Shown here piece by piece: positions 34,764 through 43,095 of a stretch of 64,000 bases of DNA. Made by a program: the position numbers and the translations under genes. Location: the NCBI RefSeq assembly GCF_028657945.1, contig NZ_CP059693.1:4402001-4466000 (forward strand). The letters are read 5' to 3'. How positions within the stretch are numbered: position 1 is the first letter of the stretch; each line of letters begins with the position of its first letter. Origin of the DNA: Thalassomonas haliotis. GTDB lineage: Bacteria > Pseudomonadota > Gammaproteobacteria > Enterobacterales > Alteromonadaceae. A model generated the notes under the pieces. The model was given only the letters and a program-made list of their open reading frames with translations. It was not told the DNA's origin and ran no database searches.

Positions 34764-36497
34764 ATGAAAGATAAACTCTATATCAATGAAACCAAAGAGC
34801 ATTTTGACGTCCTGGTGGTAGGCTCAGGCATTACCGGCGGCTGGGCGGCCAAAGAGTTTTGCGAGCGCGGTTATAAAACCCTGATGATAGAAAGGGGCCG
34901 GGTGGTAGAGCACAGAAAAGACTATATCGGCGAAGGAAAAGGCCCATGGCAGTTTGCCAACCGGATGAAAGTGGACAACCTGCTGGTGGAAGAGCAATAC
35001 CGGATACAAAAACAATGTTATGCCTTTCATGATGCCAGCAAACATTTTTTCGGTAATGACCGCGATCTGCCCTATTCCACCGAAGCCGGTACCGATTTTA
35101 GCTGGATCCGCGCCAACCAGCTCGGGGGGAAATCCCTGCTCTGGCACCGTCAGTCATACCGCTACAGCGATTTTGATTTTAACGCCAATAAAGCCGACGG
35201 ACACGGCATCGACTGGCCGATACGTTATAAGGATCTCGCCCCCTGGTACAGTAAGGTTGAAAAACATGCCGGCATCAGCGGCTCTCCCGAGCAGCTGGAA
35301 CAGCTGCCCGACGGCGAGTTTTTACCGCCGTTTGAGATGACCTCGCCGGAAAAACAGTTAAAAGCCAGCATAGAAAAACATTACCCCGACCGTAAGCTGA
35401 TCATGGGACGCACCGCCCATTTGACCCAGCCGAGTGAGTTTCACCTCAGCCAGGGGCGGGGCCAGTGCATGGCCAGAAATGAATGCCAGAAAGGCTGCTC
35501 TTTCGGCGGTTATTTTTCCAGCCAAAGCTCAACCTTGCCGGCGGCAGCCAATACGGGCAACTTACATATTGCCGCCAACAGCGTAGTGCACAGCCTGATT
35601 TATGATGAAAAAAGCAACCGGGTCAAAGGGGTGCGGGTAATAGACAATGACACCCTGAAAACCCGGGAATATTTTGCCCGGGTGGTTTTCCTGTGCGCCT
35701 CCACCCTGGGTTCGACCCAAATCTTGCTTAACTCAAAAACAAAAACCTTTCCCAATGGCCTGGCCAACAGCTCCGGGGTACTCGGGCATTACCTGATGGA
35801 TCATAACTATAATGCCGTGATCCGCGGCCAGTTCGAAGGTTTCGAAGACGAATATTATTCCGGACGACGCCCTTCCGGTATCATGGTGCCGAACTTTCAA
35901 TATCACCCGGGCAAATACAGCAAAAAATACTTGCGGGGTTATGCCTTTGGCGGCGGCTCCTCCCGCAGCAACTGGCAAAGCAGCGGCTGGTCCGACGGTA
36001 TTGGCGCCGGGTTTAAAAACAGGCTTACCCAGGCCGGTCCCTGGCATATGACCCTGTATGCCCAGGGGGAAATGCTGCCAAGATATGAAAACAGCGTCAG
36101 CCTGCACCCGACGAAAAAAGATAAATGGGGCATACCCCAGCTGCATATCAACTGCAAGTGGTCGGAAAATGAACACCTGATGATGCAGGACGCCGCCGAA
36201 ACCGGCAAAGAAATGCTGCTCAAAGCCGGACTGACAAATGTCGACAGCACTGTTACCTCAGATACTAACCCCCCCGGTCTGGCCATACATGAAGTCGGTA
36301 CCGCCCGTATGGGGGCCGACCCTAAACAATCGGTATTAAATGCCTATAACCAAAGCCATGATATCCCGAACCTGTTTGTTACCGACGGCGCCAGCTTTTG
36401 CTCCAGCGCCGTGGCCAACCCGTCACTGACCTTTATGGCGTTAACCGTGCGGGCCGTGGATTTTTGCGCCAGAGAAATGAAAGCCAAAAGAATATAA
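34764..36497 (+). CDS. GMC-family sugar dehydrogenase catalytic subunit
   Basis: A 577-residue flavoprotein of the glucose-methanol-choline family. The FAD motif VVGSGITGGWAAKEF is at residues 19-33, and the active-site pair is His509 in HEVGTARMG and Asn552 in VANPSLT. It also has CxxxC-type cysteines in ARNECQKGCSFGG, as in membrane-linked gluconate/glucoside dehydrogenases. It has no signal peptide and is probably carried out by the Tat-signal small subunit. With its neighbours it resembles glucoside 3-dehydrogenase, which oxidises C3 of glycosides to 3-keto products. No cytochrome c subunit is seen nearby. Confidence 0.88.
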   Translation: MKDKLYINETKEHFDVLVVGSGITGGWAAKEFCERGYKTLMIERGRVVEHRKDYIGEGKGPWQFANRMKVDNLLVEEQYRIQKQCYAFHDASKHFFGNDRDLPYSTEAGTDFSWIRANQLGGKSLLWHRQSYRYSDFDFNANKADGHGIDWPIRYKDLAPWYSKVEKHAGISGSPEQLEQLPDGEFLPPFEMTSPEKQLKASIEKHYPDRKLIMGRTAHLTQPSEFHLSQGRGQCMARNECQKGCSFGGYFSSQSSTLPAAANTGNLHIAANSVVHSLIYDEKSNRVKGVRVIDNDTLKTREYFARVVFLCASTLGSTQILLNSKTKTFPNGLANSSGVLGHYLMDHNYNAVIRGQFEGFEDEYYSGRRPSGIMVPNFQYHPGKYSKKYLRGYAFGGGSSRSNWQSSGWSDGIGAGFKNRLTQAGPWHMTLYAQGEMLPRYENSVSLHPTKKDKWGIPQLHINCKWSENEHLMMQDAAETGKEMLLKAGLTNVDSTVTSDTNPPGLAIHEVGTARMGADPKQSVLNAYNQSHDIPNLFVTDGASFCSSAVANPSLTFMALTVRAVDFCAREMKAKRI

Positions 36498-36508
36498 GGA
36501 AAGAAAAA

Positions 36509-37387
36509 ATGAAAAGATATCAACAGTTAGTCTATTTGCTGCTTGCCCTGGTACCGGCTATGTTCACTCATACCTATGCCGTCGGGCATAACCTCAACTC
36601 CGGTGAAAACAAAACGGTGCCGTTATTAAGCGTACAACTTTGGTCGGTTAAAGATCTCCTGAAAAGCGATTTCAAAGACACCTTAAAACAGTTATCCGAC
36701 ATGGGCTTTAGCGCGGTGGAATTAGCCGGTGAATTCGGCCCGTTCCAGCATGATGCCGCGGGACTAAAAGCTTACCTGGACTCCCTCAACCTCAAGGTCA
36801 GCGGCGCCCATGTCCCCTTTGAAGCCCTCAATGCCAGCAACTTCGAACAAACCCTGGCATTTTACCGCCAGCTCGCCCCCGATACCCTGATCATCGGCTG
36901 GGATGAACGCGCCTGGCACCCACAAGGCATAAAAGAGGTGGTCGGCCTGCTCAACGACCTGGATAAAAAACTTAGCCCTTATAACATCAAAACCGGCTTC
37001 CATAACCATGACCGGGAGTTTAATGCCTTTGAGGGCAGCACCTACTGGGATTACCTGGCACGCCATACCTCAAACTCTGTGGTATTACAGCAGGATGTCG
37101 GCTGGACCACCTATGCCGGCAAAGACCCGGTAGATTACGTCAGGAAATATCCGGGCAGAACCTTCACCACCCACTACAAGGTGCGCTTGCCCGAAGGTAT
37201 TAAAGGGAAGTTGCCGCTGATAGGAGAAGACACTATAGACTGGCTTGCCCTGCTTAAGGCCAATATCAGCGTCGGCGGCACCAAGTGGATAGTGATAGAG
37301 CAGGAAGAATACCCCGAGGGTTTAAGCCCGTTGGCGGCCATTGCCCGCTCCAAGAAAGGGCTAGAGCGTTATATCCGCCAGTTATAA
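36509..37387 (+). CDS. Secreted sugar-phosphate isomerase/epimerase-like TIM-barrel protein
   Basis: A 292-residue protein with a signal peptide (to about residue 23) and the xylose-isomerase-like TIM-barrel pattern: LSVQLWSVKDLL, DMGFSAVELAGEFG, TGFHNHDREF, LQQDVGWTTYAG, THYKV and IEQEEYPEG. His/Asp/Glu in these motifs would bind a metal. ATG 36509 follows AAGGA and lies 11 bp after the GMC gene. Relatives beside glucoside 3-dehydrogenase genes act on 3-keto sugars by epimerisation or elimination, so this may cleave or isomerise the GMC product in the periplasm. Substrate is not proven. Confidence 0.85.
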   Translation: MKRYQQLVYLLLALVPAMFTHTYAVGHNLNSGENKTVPLLSVQLWSVKDLLKSDFKDTLKQLSDMGFSAVELAGEFGPFQHDAAGLKAYLDSLNLKVSGAHVPFEALNASNFEQTLAFYRQLAPDTLIIGWDERAWHPQGIKEVVGLLNDLDKKLSPYNIKTGFHNHDREFNAFEGSTYWDYLARHTSNSVVLQQDVGWTTYAGKDPVDYVRKYPGRTFTTHYKVRLPEGIKGKLPLIGEDTIDWLALLKANISVGGTKWIVIEQEEYPEGLSPLAAIARSKKGLERYIRQL

Positions 37388-37511
37388 CATCAAATGCCAT
37401 TTCCTTGATCGCGGCAAAGCGCCAGTCGGTTGACGACAACATAAAGCTCAGGCCTTTAGCCTGAAGGTGACCGCCGGGAAGAATGATCAATCGGCCCGGT
37501 GAGCAGCAAAC

Positions 37512-38279
37512 TTACTCAGGCGCCCAGTAACCCGGGCCGATAATCCTTTGCAGCTCACCACTTGACCTTAAAACCTTAATCCCTTGATTAAAAACTTGAA
37601 AGAAACGCTCTGGCACGCCCTTGCAAGCCAGGGCATCATGATGGACCGCCACAGGGAAAGCTTTGTTATACGGATAAGGCTTCATTTTATTTCGTGTAAA
37701 TAACAGCTCAGAGTCCGGAAACCAGCCAAGTGCCGCTTCTACCCTGCCAAGCTTTAACCGGATCAAATTTGCTTCCAGGCTTGCGGCATATTGGACATTG
37801 AATTTTTTCTTATCGATCGCTTCGATAATATTATTACTAAGCGGCATACCCGCGCGTATTCCCACTTCCTTACCTTCAAGTTCACTCAAATGCTTAAAAG
37901 GCTCGTGGCCATAAGCGCTGAAAATGAAGATCTTGGCCACAGCCATAGGGACTGTTTCCCTGACTTCTTTACCAAAATCATAAAAATTGCCGTCGGTATT
38001 GCCCGGACTGAAACAGCAATGGTCGCACCTTTCATAATAAGCCAATGCTCTTTTCGGCGGCAAAGGTTGGATGTTAACGGTAAACTGACCCGCCATGGTT
38101 TTTTTAATAATCGCATCGTACGCCCCCTGGCCGTCCTGATCATGCAATCCCGGGATATCCAGGGCAAAAATAGCCACCACAGGTTCGCTGCTATTGCTGT
38201 CAGGCGCTTCATTAATCAGTGCGTCAGCAAAAGCAATAAAAGTGAAAGTAAATAACGCCAGGATTTTATAAACAAGCAA
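37512..38279 (-). CDS. Periplasmic solute-binding-like protein
   Basis: A 255-residue protein with a signal peptide (to about residue 20). It has the family-3 binding-protein layout: PVVAIFALDIPG at the mature start, a central GKEVGIRAGMPLSNNIIEA and a C-terminal VFNQGIKVLRSSGELQRIIG. Two adjacent Cys pairs (ERCDHCC) are unusual. No transporter genes lie beside it. It ends 124 bp after the converging TIM-barrel gene. Confidence 0.72.
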   Translation of the reverse strand: MLVYKILALFTFTFIAFADALINEAPDSNSSEPVVAIFALDIPGLHDQDGQGAYDAIIKKTMAGQFTVNIQPLPPKRALAYYERCDHCCFSPGNTDGNFYDFGKEVRETVPMAVAKIFIFSAYGHEPFKHLSELEGKEVGIRAGMPLSNNIIEAIDKKKFNVQYAASLEANLIRLKLGRVEAALGWFPDSELLFTRNKMKPYPYNKAFPVAVHHDALACKGVPERFFQVFNQGIKVLRSSGELQRIIGPGYWAPE

Positions 38280-38393
38280 AATACTACTTACACCGATAGT
38301 CAGTCCTGCCAGTAACTATTAACTATAATGCCTAAACTTGCTGATTGCCGTTTTGCCGGTTAAAGAAGCCTTTCTATCAGGTTCACCAATAAA

Positions 38394-38418
38394 AACTCCC
38401 GGCATTTTCCCGGGAGTT
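38394..38418 (-). terminator. Rho-independent terminator
   Basis: AACTCCCGG (38394-38402) pairs with CCGGGAGTT (38410-38418) over a 7-base loop. On the minus strand the stem is followed by TTTTTATTGG, and it lies 25 bp past the stop of the 107-residue secreted protein gene. Confidence 0.75.
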
Positions 38419-38442
38419 GGCATCCTGAAACAGAGGTACGGG

Positions 38443-38766
38443 TTAAAAATACTGGCTGAAGGTACTGGCTAAGATAACTTTAGCCGCCTTTCTCGGTAAG
38501 CAGCTCGCTAACGGCAACTGCTCAAATTGCTCAGCCGTTACCTCGACCTCCTCTGAGGTCATTTTTTCTCCCTTGCGGGAGACTTGCACATAACAATAAA
38601 TCCCGCTTTTGTGCTCACGATAGAAAATCTTAACTTCATCGGCGCGGTTGATCAGCAGCTTATAAGGATACCCCTGGGCAGAATACACTTTATCCGCATT
38701 CGCCTGTACTATGGTTACCATCAACAAAGATGTAACAAATATTGCTGTCACGGCTAAATATTTCAT
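38443..38766 (-). CDS. Small secreted protein of unknown function
   Basis: A 107-residue protein with a signal peptide ending near VQANA (residue 24). The mature part has two Cys (IYCYVQV and LASCLPR) and a charged middle KMTSEEVEVTAEQFEQL. No family was recognised. It is divergent from the LysR gene by 104 bp, which may mean that regulator controls it, and has its own terminator. Confidence 0.65.
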   Translation of the reverse strand: MKYLAVTAIFVTSLLMVTIVQANADKVYSAQGYPYKLLINRADEVKIFYREHKSGIYCYVQVSRKGEKMTSEEVEVTAEQFEQLPLASCLPRKAAKVILASTFSQYF

Positions 38767-38870
38767 AATAACCTCAATTAAAAATAACTAAACTCGGTTA
38801 TTAAATTAACGCTTGTTTTCTTGTTCTACAAACGATATAAAATTAACACAAGTTAAGTTTTTCTTAAGTC

Positions 38871-39782
38871 ATGAAATCATTACCCCCCTTAAAATCCTTA
38901 CAGGTATTCCTTTGTGCCGCCCAGAGCGGCAGCTTTAAAGCCGCCGCCGAACAGCTGTTTGTTAGCCAGGCCGCAGTAAGTCAGCAAATTCGCTTATTGG
39001 AGCAGCATGTCAACTGCAAATTATTTGAACGGGAAAGTAAACACACCCGCCTCAGCGCTAAGGGAGAGCTACTGCTGCCTTATATCGAGCAGGCCTTTGA
39101 ACAAATCAACTCAGGCATCCATGCCCTTTCCTTTGAACCCTATGCCAATAGCTTAAGGATCACGGCGCTGCACTCCATCACCTCTTTGCTGTTGATCCCG
39201 AAAATTCATGACTTTCAACAACAATATCCGCAGCTCAGCATCCAGTTTTCCCCCAATAACCGCCTGGATTCTTTTAATGACACCGATATCGATATTGCCA
39301 TTCGCCGGGGACTGGGCAGCTATCCCGGGCTTGAAAGCAGAAAGCTGATTGATGATGCCATCATGCTCGTTGCCTGTCCCAGGTTATTACCGGAAAAAAA
39401 TCCGGAGCCGGCAAGCATTTTGGATATTCCCCTGCTTGAAGATACCAGTAGTGATATTGAAGAAGCCGTTGCAGATTTTTGCTTAAGATACCAGGTAAAA
39501 CGCAGCCGTTTAAACGCCAGGCTCAAAACCACGGACGCCGTGCCTATTATTCAAAATGTGCTGGCGGGCCGGGGCATGGCATTTGTCAGTAAAGTCCTGG
39601 CGGCCGAGCATATTAAAAACGGCAATTTAGTCAATGTACTGGATTATGCCTATATCACGCCAAAAACTTTATATCTGGTGGCGCCTGCCCATCATTTTCA
39701 TTGGCAGAAAATTAAACGCTTCGAAGCCTGGCTCAAAGCCCTGCTGCAAAACCATATGAACATGAATACTGATGAGTGTTAA
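38871..39782 (+). CDS. LysR-family regulator, GcvA-like
   Basis: A 303-residue regulator with an N-terminal HTH (LKSLQVFLCAAQSGSFKAAA, then EQLFVSQAAVSQQIRLLEQH) and a C-terminal binding domain containing DIDIAIRRGLGSYPGLESRKL, which is characteristic of the GcvA/AmpR-like group. It is divergent from the small secreted protein gene. No gcvB-like RNA or glycine cleavage genes are seen, so the target is unknown. Confidence 0.88.
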   Translation: MKSLPPLKSLQVFLCAAQSGSFKAAAEQLFVSQAAVSQQIRLLEQHVNCKLFERESKHTRLSAKGELLLPYIEQAFEQINSGIHALSFEPYANSLRITALHSITSLLLIPKIHDFQQQYPQLSIQFSPNNRLDSFNDTDIDIAIRRGLGSYPGLESRKLIDDAIMLVACPRLLPEKNPEPASILDIPLLEDTSSDIEEAVADFCLRYQVKRSRLNARLKTTDAVPIIQNVLAGRGMAFVSKVLAAEHIKNGNLVNVLDYAYITPKTLYLVAPAHHFHWQKIKRFEAWLKALLQNHMNMNTDEC

Positions 39783-39852
39783 AACGGCACCAGGTTATTT
39801 TCACTTAGGGACAATAACCCGGCGCCTGCTCACAGTAGACTTATTTGCGTTA

Positions 39853-40326
39853 TTAATGCTTTTTCCGATTTTGTTTGCGGCGAATGTACAAGGTACGGTT
39901 GACCTTGGCCACCACATCCCCCTGGGCATCTTTAACATAAACCGGTAATTGCGGCAGGTATTTATCGCCGTTGGCGGTATTTTTTATAATGTCGTCCAGC
40001 AAGGCCTCACTGATAATAAAGTCAGCCGTTACCAGCCCCTTGCCCGGTTTGATATAGTCAATATCGGCGGACTTGTCCCAGACAACATACTCTTTACCCA
40101 GCTGCGCCATCAACATCAGCATATAACAGGGATCTGTCATGGCATACAAGGAACCGCCAAAATGCGCCCCCATGGCATTGGTATTCCATGGCCGCATGGT
40201 CAGTGTTGCCTGCGCCGATCTATAATCTGCTGATAAATGCTTGATTTTGATGCCGCTAAAAAATATCGGCGGCCATAAATTAAGCGCCCAACGCATCACC
40301 CAGGCCTTTTTAAACATTAAATTCAT
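39853..40326 (-). CDS. DUF4442 hotdog-fold thioesterase-like protein
   Basis: A 157-residue protein of the DUF4442 group: NTNAMGAHFGGSLYAMTDPC in the middle is the typical Asn/Gly/Asp segment, then VWDKSADIDYIKPGKGLVTADF. The hotdog fold is shared with acyl-CoA thioesterases, but the substrate is unknown. It stands alone, divergent from fur with about 180 bp between. Confidence 0.8.
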   Translation of the reverse strand: MNLMFKKAWVMRWALNLWPPIFFSGIKIKHLSADYRSAQATLTMRPWNTNAMGAHFGGSLYAMTDPCYMLMLMAQLGKEYVVWDKSADIDYIKPGKGLVTADFIISEALLDDIIKNTANGDKYLPQLPVYVKDAQGDVVAKVNRTLYIRRKQNRKKH

Positions 40327-40505
40327 TGAAAACTACCTAATAACAACTTTTTATCCTTCAAGACAACTCATCGTACCAGACGAATTATCATCAATTAAGC
40401 GAATAATTACTACTAAATTTACACGAAAGACAACAAAGGCTTTTAACCTATGCAATAACCCCCTATAATTTTGCACATAAAAAAATTATCGTTCAGAGAC
40501 AGTAG

Positions 40506-40949
40506 ATGCCAGATCAAAACGAAGAGCTAAAAAGAGCCGGTTTAAAAATCACCTTACCCCGGATCAAAATTCTCAGCATTCTTCAGGACCCTAACAATCA
40601 GCACATCAGCGCTGAAGATGTCTATAAGATTTTATTAGATCAGCAAGAAGAAATTGGCCTAGCCACCGTCTACCGGGTATTAAACCAATTTGATGATGCC
40701 GGAATCGTCACCCGTCACCACTTCGAAGGCGGCAAATCGGTTTTTGAATTGTCCCATAAAAAACACCATGATCACCTGGTGTGTTTAAAGTGCGGTAAAG
40801 TGGTTGAATTTGAAGACGATACCATTGAGCAACGTCAGCTGGACATTGCCAAATCCCATAATATTAAGCTCACCAATCACAGCCTGTACCTTTACGGCGA
40901 ATGTGAAGATACCCAGGCCTGCGAAGAATACCGCAAGTCGAATCAGTAA
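40506..40949 (+). CDS. fur: Ferric uptake regulator Fur
   Basis: A 147-residue iron-responsive repressor. It has the Fur DNA-binding pattern AGLKITLPRIKILSILQ and EIGLATVYRVLNQFDDAG, the metal-site segment HHFEGGKSVFEL then HKKHHDHLVCLKCGKVVEF, and a C-terminal C-x4-C pair (CEDTQAC). Length is normal for gammaproteobacterial Fur. It would act on the boxes at 20541-20553 and 42874-42908 in this window. A Rho-independent terminator follows directly. Confidence 0.96.
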   Translation: MPDQNEELKRAGLKITLPRIKILSILQDPNNQHISAEDVYKILLDQQEEIGLATVYRVLNQFDDAGIVTRHHFEGGKSVFELSHKKHHDHLVCLKCGKVVEFEDDTIEQRQLDIAKSHNIKLTNHSLYLYGECEDTQACEEYRKSNQ

Positions 40950-40975
40950 AAATTTGTTTTAATGTTACTTTGATA

Positions 40976-40999
40976 AAAACCGGCAGTGCCGGTTTTTTT
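40976..40999 (+). terminator. Rho-independent terminator after fur
   Basis: AAAACCGGCA/TGCCGGTTTT stem with a one-base loop core (40976-40996) followed by a T-run to 40999, 27 bp past the fur stop codon. Confidence 0.85.
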
Positions 41000-41110
41000 A
41001 TGACCGATATAAAAACAATCCCCAAGCAGCACGTTGCACTGTGATTGCCCTAAAGCCACTCTCCCCGTACAATCGGATTTTGACACTTTAATTCTCTTCA
41101 GGGGGTTGCC

Positions 41111-41542
41111 ATGAACGGAAAATGTTTATGCGGCAAAGTCAGCTTTGCAATTACCGGTACACTGCCCAACCTTTACCAGTGCCACTGTTCCTTGTGCCGC
41201 AAATTAACCGGCTCATCTTCAGATAGTGCGATGTTTTTATCCCGCGAGCAATTTTCATGGCGCTCGGGAGAAGCGCTTATTTCCTCTTACAAAACCGAAA
41301 CCGGCTTTAGATCGGACTTTTGCCAAAACTGCGGCAGTACGGTGCCCCACCTGATGAGCAATCAAAAACAGTACTGGATACCGGCGGGTTTACTTGAAGG
41401 GGAAAGTGACATTAAGGTAGCCGCCCACCTGTTCGTCGGCTCCAAATGCCAATGGGACATTATCGGCGATGATGGCGTGCAATATGAAGAAATGCCGGAT
41501 ATGGCAACCTTAGATAAAACCTTACAACAAGCAAGCCGTTAA
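41111..41542 (+). CDS. GFA-family zinc-binding protein (second copy)
   Basis: A 143-residue protein with GFA/CENP-V cysteine clusters: GKCLCGKVSF, YQCHCSLCRKLTGSS and SDFCQNCGSTVPHL. It shares only the pattern with the protein at 6041-6463, so they are separate subfamilies and not recent duplicates. Glutathione-linked activity is a family guess. It lies between fur and the converging sodX-like gene. Confidence 0.85.
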   Translation: MNGKCLCGKVSFAITGTLPNLYQCHCSLCRKLTGSSSDSAMFLSREQFSWRSGEALISSYKTETGFRSDFCQNCGSTVPHLMSNQKQYWIPAGLLEGESDIKVAAHLFVGSKCQWDIIGDDGVQYEEMPDMATLDKTLQQASR

Positions 41543-41559
41543 CGTTAAATGACTCACGG

Positions 41560-41889
41560 CTAAAAAGCCTCTGGTTCGGCCAGCTTATCAGGCTTTTTAA
41601 AAACCTTAAGCACCCGGCCGATCACCTGGCTTTTATTGACCGGCCCGAATTGTTCGACAGAAATACTGGCGGAGTTTTCTCCTTTACTCCAGATCAGGCC
41701 ATTGCGGTCTATCAGGGCGATTTTTTTTATGATCAGGCCAAGCTGGGGATGCTGGATCAACACCGTTTGTTCCACTTCCAAGGGTTTGAGCCTGAACCAA
41801 TGATTGACCAGTACATAACTGGACTGGGGAATACGGGGAAACATACTGTGCCCCTGCACTTTCCAGAGTTTAAAGCCGAAAAAAGTCAT
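41560..41889 (-). CDS. SodX-type S26 protease (nickel SOD maturation protease)
   Basis: A 109-residue S26 signal-peptidase-like protease. It has the catalytic Ser15 in VQGHSMFPRI, the Lys at about 55 in GLIIKKI, and the C-terminal GENSASISVEQFGPV signature of NiSOD maturation proteases. SodX removes the N-terminal leader of nickel superoxide dismutase so that the new His1 can bind nickel. The start is placed at ATG 41889, preceded by GGGAGG; a longer frame to 41952 adds residues unlike the family. Directly upstream is only a short sodN-like remnant, so its normal substrate seems to be missing here. Confidence 0.85.
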   Translation of the reverse strand: MTFFGFKLWKVQGHSMFPRIPQSSYVLVNHWFRLKPLEVEQTVLIQHPQLGLIIKKIALIDRNGLIWSKGENSASISVEQFGPVNKSQVIGRVLKVFKKPDKLAEPEAF

Positions 41890-41903
41890 AACATGCCTCC
41901 CTC

Positions 41904-42077
41904 TCAGGCACTTTCGGAAAGATTCAGGGAGTCTTCCAGCCAGGACGAACAACCCCTTGGCTGTCTCTGCCCAAGATGCTCTGTCGGCAAGTCATTTTTT
42001 TTCCCGCCATCACTGTGGGCAGAGACGGTAGCAAAATTAAGTTTTTTATCTAAACGGGCAATAAGTTGATAGAACAT
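41904..42077 (-). pseudogene. Truncated nickel superoxide dismutase (sodN) remnant
   Basis: A 57-codon frame with a good ribosome site (AAGGA, 8 bases before ATG 42077). Its first 21 residues match the leader of gammaproteobacterial NiSOD as I know it: FYQLIARLDKKLNF, then ATVSAH. In NiSOD the leader is cut before His and is followed by CDxPC, which binds nickel. Here HSDGG follows, so Cys2 and Cys6 are lost, and the frame ends after 57 residues instead of about 155. The space to sodX (14 bp) cannot hold the rest. It could be a decayed sodN or a new short SodX substrate. Confidence 0.6.
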
Positions 42078-42082
42078 CTGCT

Positions 42083-42310
42083 TTATCCTTGTGGTTTATT
42101 CGTTTTTACCTGATTGATGTTATAAGCCTTGCTCAGCGAGTTCAGGTAAATTCGTCCCGCCGCAACCGCCAGGGCAATAATAGCCGGGATAATCCACAAC
42201 AGGTGGATAAGCGCTGCTTCGGGCGCTAAATGATCGTGCCCGTCATGTGCCCATACCTGAAAACTAAACAATAAAACTGACATGCAAATTAAAGGGGTAA
42301 ATTTCATCAT
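42083..42310 (-). CDS. Small membrane protein with His-rich N-terminus
   Basis: A 75-residue protein. A signal-like hydrophobic start ending in QVWA is followed by HDGHDH, then a second span (LIHLLWIIPAIIALAVAAG). A His-rich stretch just outside the membrane suggests metal binding. Its stop lies 5 bp before the sodN-like start, with the ribosome site overlapping its last codons, so it belongs to that operon. A nickel or other metal role is inferred from position. Confidence 0.65.
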   Translation of the reverse strand: MMKFTPLICMSVLLFSFQVWAHDGHDHLAPEAALIHLLWIIPAIIALAVAAGRIYLNSLSKAYNINQVKTNKPQG

Positions 42311-42323
42311 ACTTCCTGTATCA

Positions 42324-42752
42324 TCAATGTAACTCGGGACGGCCCTGGCTTATCTGTGCTTCCAGCTCAGTTAATTGCCTTAAGCAGTTTTGGCATATCG
42401 GATATCTTTGTGAAAATGCCAGCAAAGCCGTTAAAGTCAGTTGTAAGGCATTCAGGGCAATAAGCCGCATATCTTCATCGTATGCTTGATCTTGGCTGAT
42501 AGTTAGCACCCGCTGATGGGGAAGCTGCAAATAAGCGAGCGCCAACTGTGCATTTCCCTGATATTCAAACAAACTCGCCAGTTGATGTGACGCCCTTATC
42601 CAGGCCGTTAATAAGGTGCTGTTTTTACCGTCTCGCGTCCATAATTCATCCAAACATGATTGCGCCTGCTGATAATAATATTCGGCCTGCAAATAATCTT
42701 TATTATCAAAACACCTGTTTCCATTCCCCAACAAGTCCTGCCACCCAATCAT
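42324..42752 (-). CDS. TPR-like helical protein of the Fur-boxed operon
   Basis: A 142-residue protein with TPR-like helices: GNRCFDNKDYLQAEYYYQQA and LASLFEYQGNAQLALAYLQLP. It is the first gene of the leftward unit with the His-rich membrane protein, the sodN remnant and sodX, 13 bp from the next gene. A 35-bp Fur palindrome lies 122 bp upstream. Function unknown; an adaptor or chaperone role in metal or SOD maturation is possible. Confidence 0.65.
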   Translation of the reverse strand: MIGWQDLLGNGNRCFDNKDYLQAEYYYQQAQSCLDELWTRDGKNSTLLTAWIRASHQLASLFEYQGNAQLALAYLQLPHQRVLTISQDQAYDEDMRLIALNALQLTLTALLAFSQRYPICQNCLRQLTELEAQISQGRPELH

Positions 42753-42873
42753 ATAAATGTCCTTTCAAAAGCTGCTCAATCATCCACTTATCTGCCCCAA
42801 GTCCGTACTAAGCCAGGAGCAGATATTTTTTCGGCGCAAGATATCAATAAAAATAGTCACTTGCATAACACCG

Positions 42874-42908
42874 ACAACACAAATGATAATAATTATCATT
42901 TGTGTTGT
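42874..42908. promoter_or_regulatory. Extended 35-bp Fur-box palindrome
   Basis: A perfect 17-bp inverted repeat around one central base. Its core ATGATAATAATTATCAT matches the Fur consensus, and outer arms ACAACACAA/TTGTGTTGT extend the symmetry beyond what Fur needs. It precedes the leftward TPR/membrane/sodN-remnant/sodX operon, suggesting iron-repressed expression. Confidence 0.85.
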
Positions 42909-43020
42909 CTAGTACTAAATGATGCTAATTTAGCTTAACCAGGCAATCCCGCTTTATTTCATCTCTTTTAAGTTAAAACCAACCGGCCAACATTGCAGTT
43001 AACATTTTTACAGGCAAAAA

Positions 43021-43053
43021 AAAGCCACCCGGGCCATAGACCCGGGTGGCTTT
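43021..43053 (-). terminator. Rho-independent terminator after glnS
   Basis: AAAGCCACCCGGG (43021-43033) pairs with CCCGGGTGGCTTT (43041-43053) over a 7-base loop. On the minus strand the stem leads into a T-run, about 43 bp past the glnS stop codon. Confidence 0.88.
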
Positions 43054-43095
43054 ACGTCAACGCGACCTAAAGTATCAACTAAAGATACGACGCCA

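Noticed and set aside
37266-37490. Leftward frame overlapping the end of the TIM-barrel gene
   Set aside because: Most of it lies opposite a well-supported coding gene and it shows no protein features of its own.
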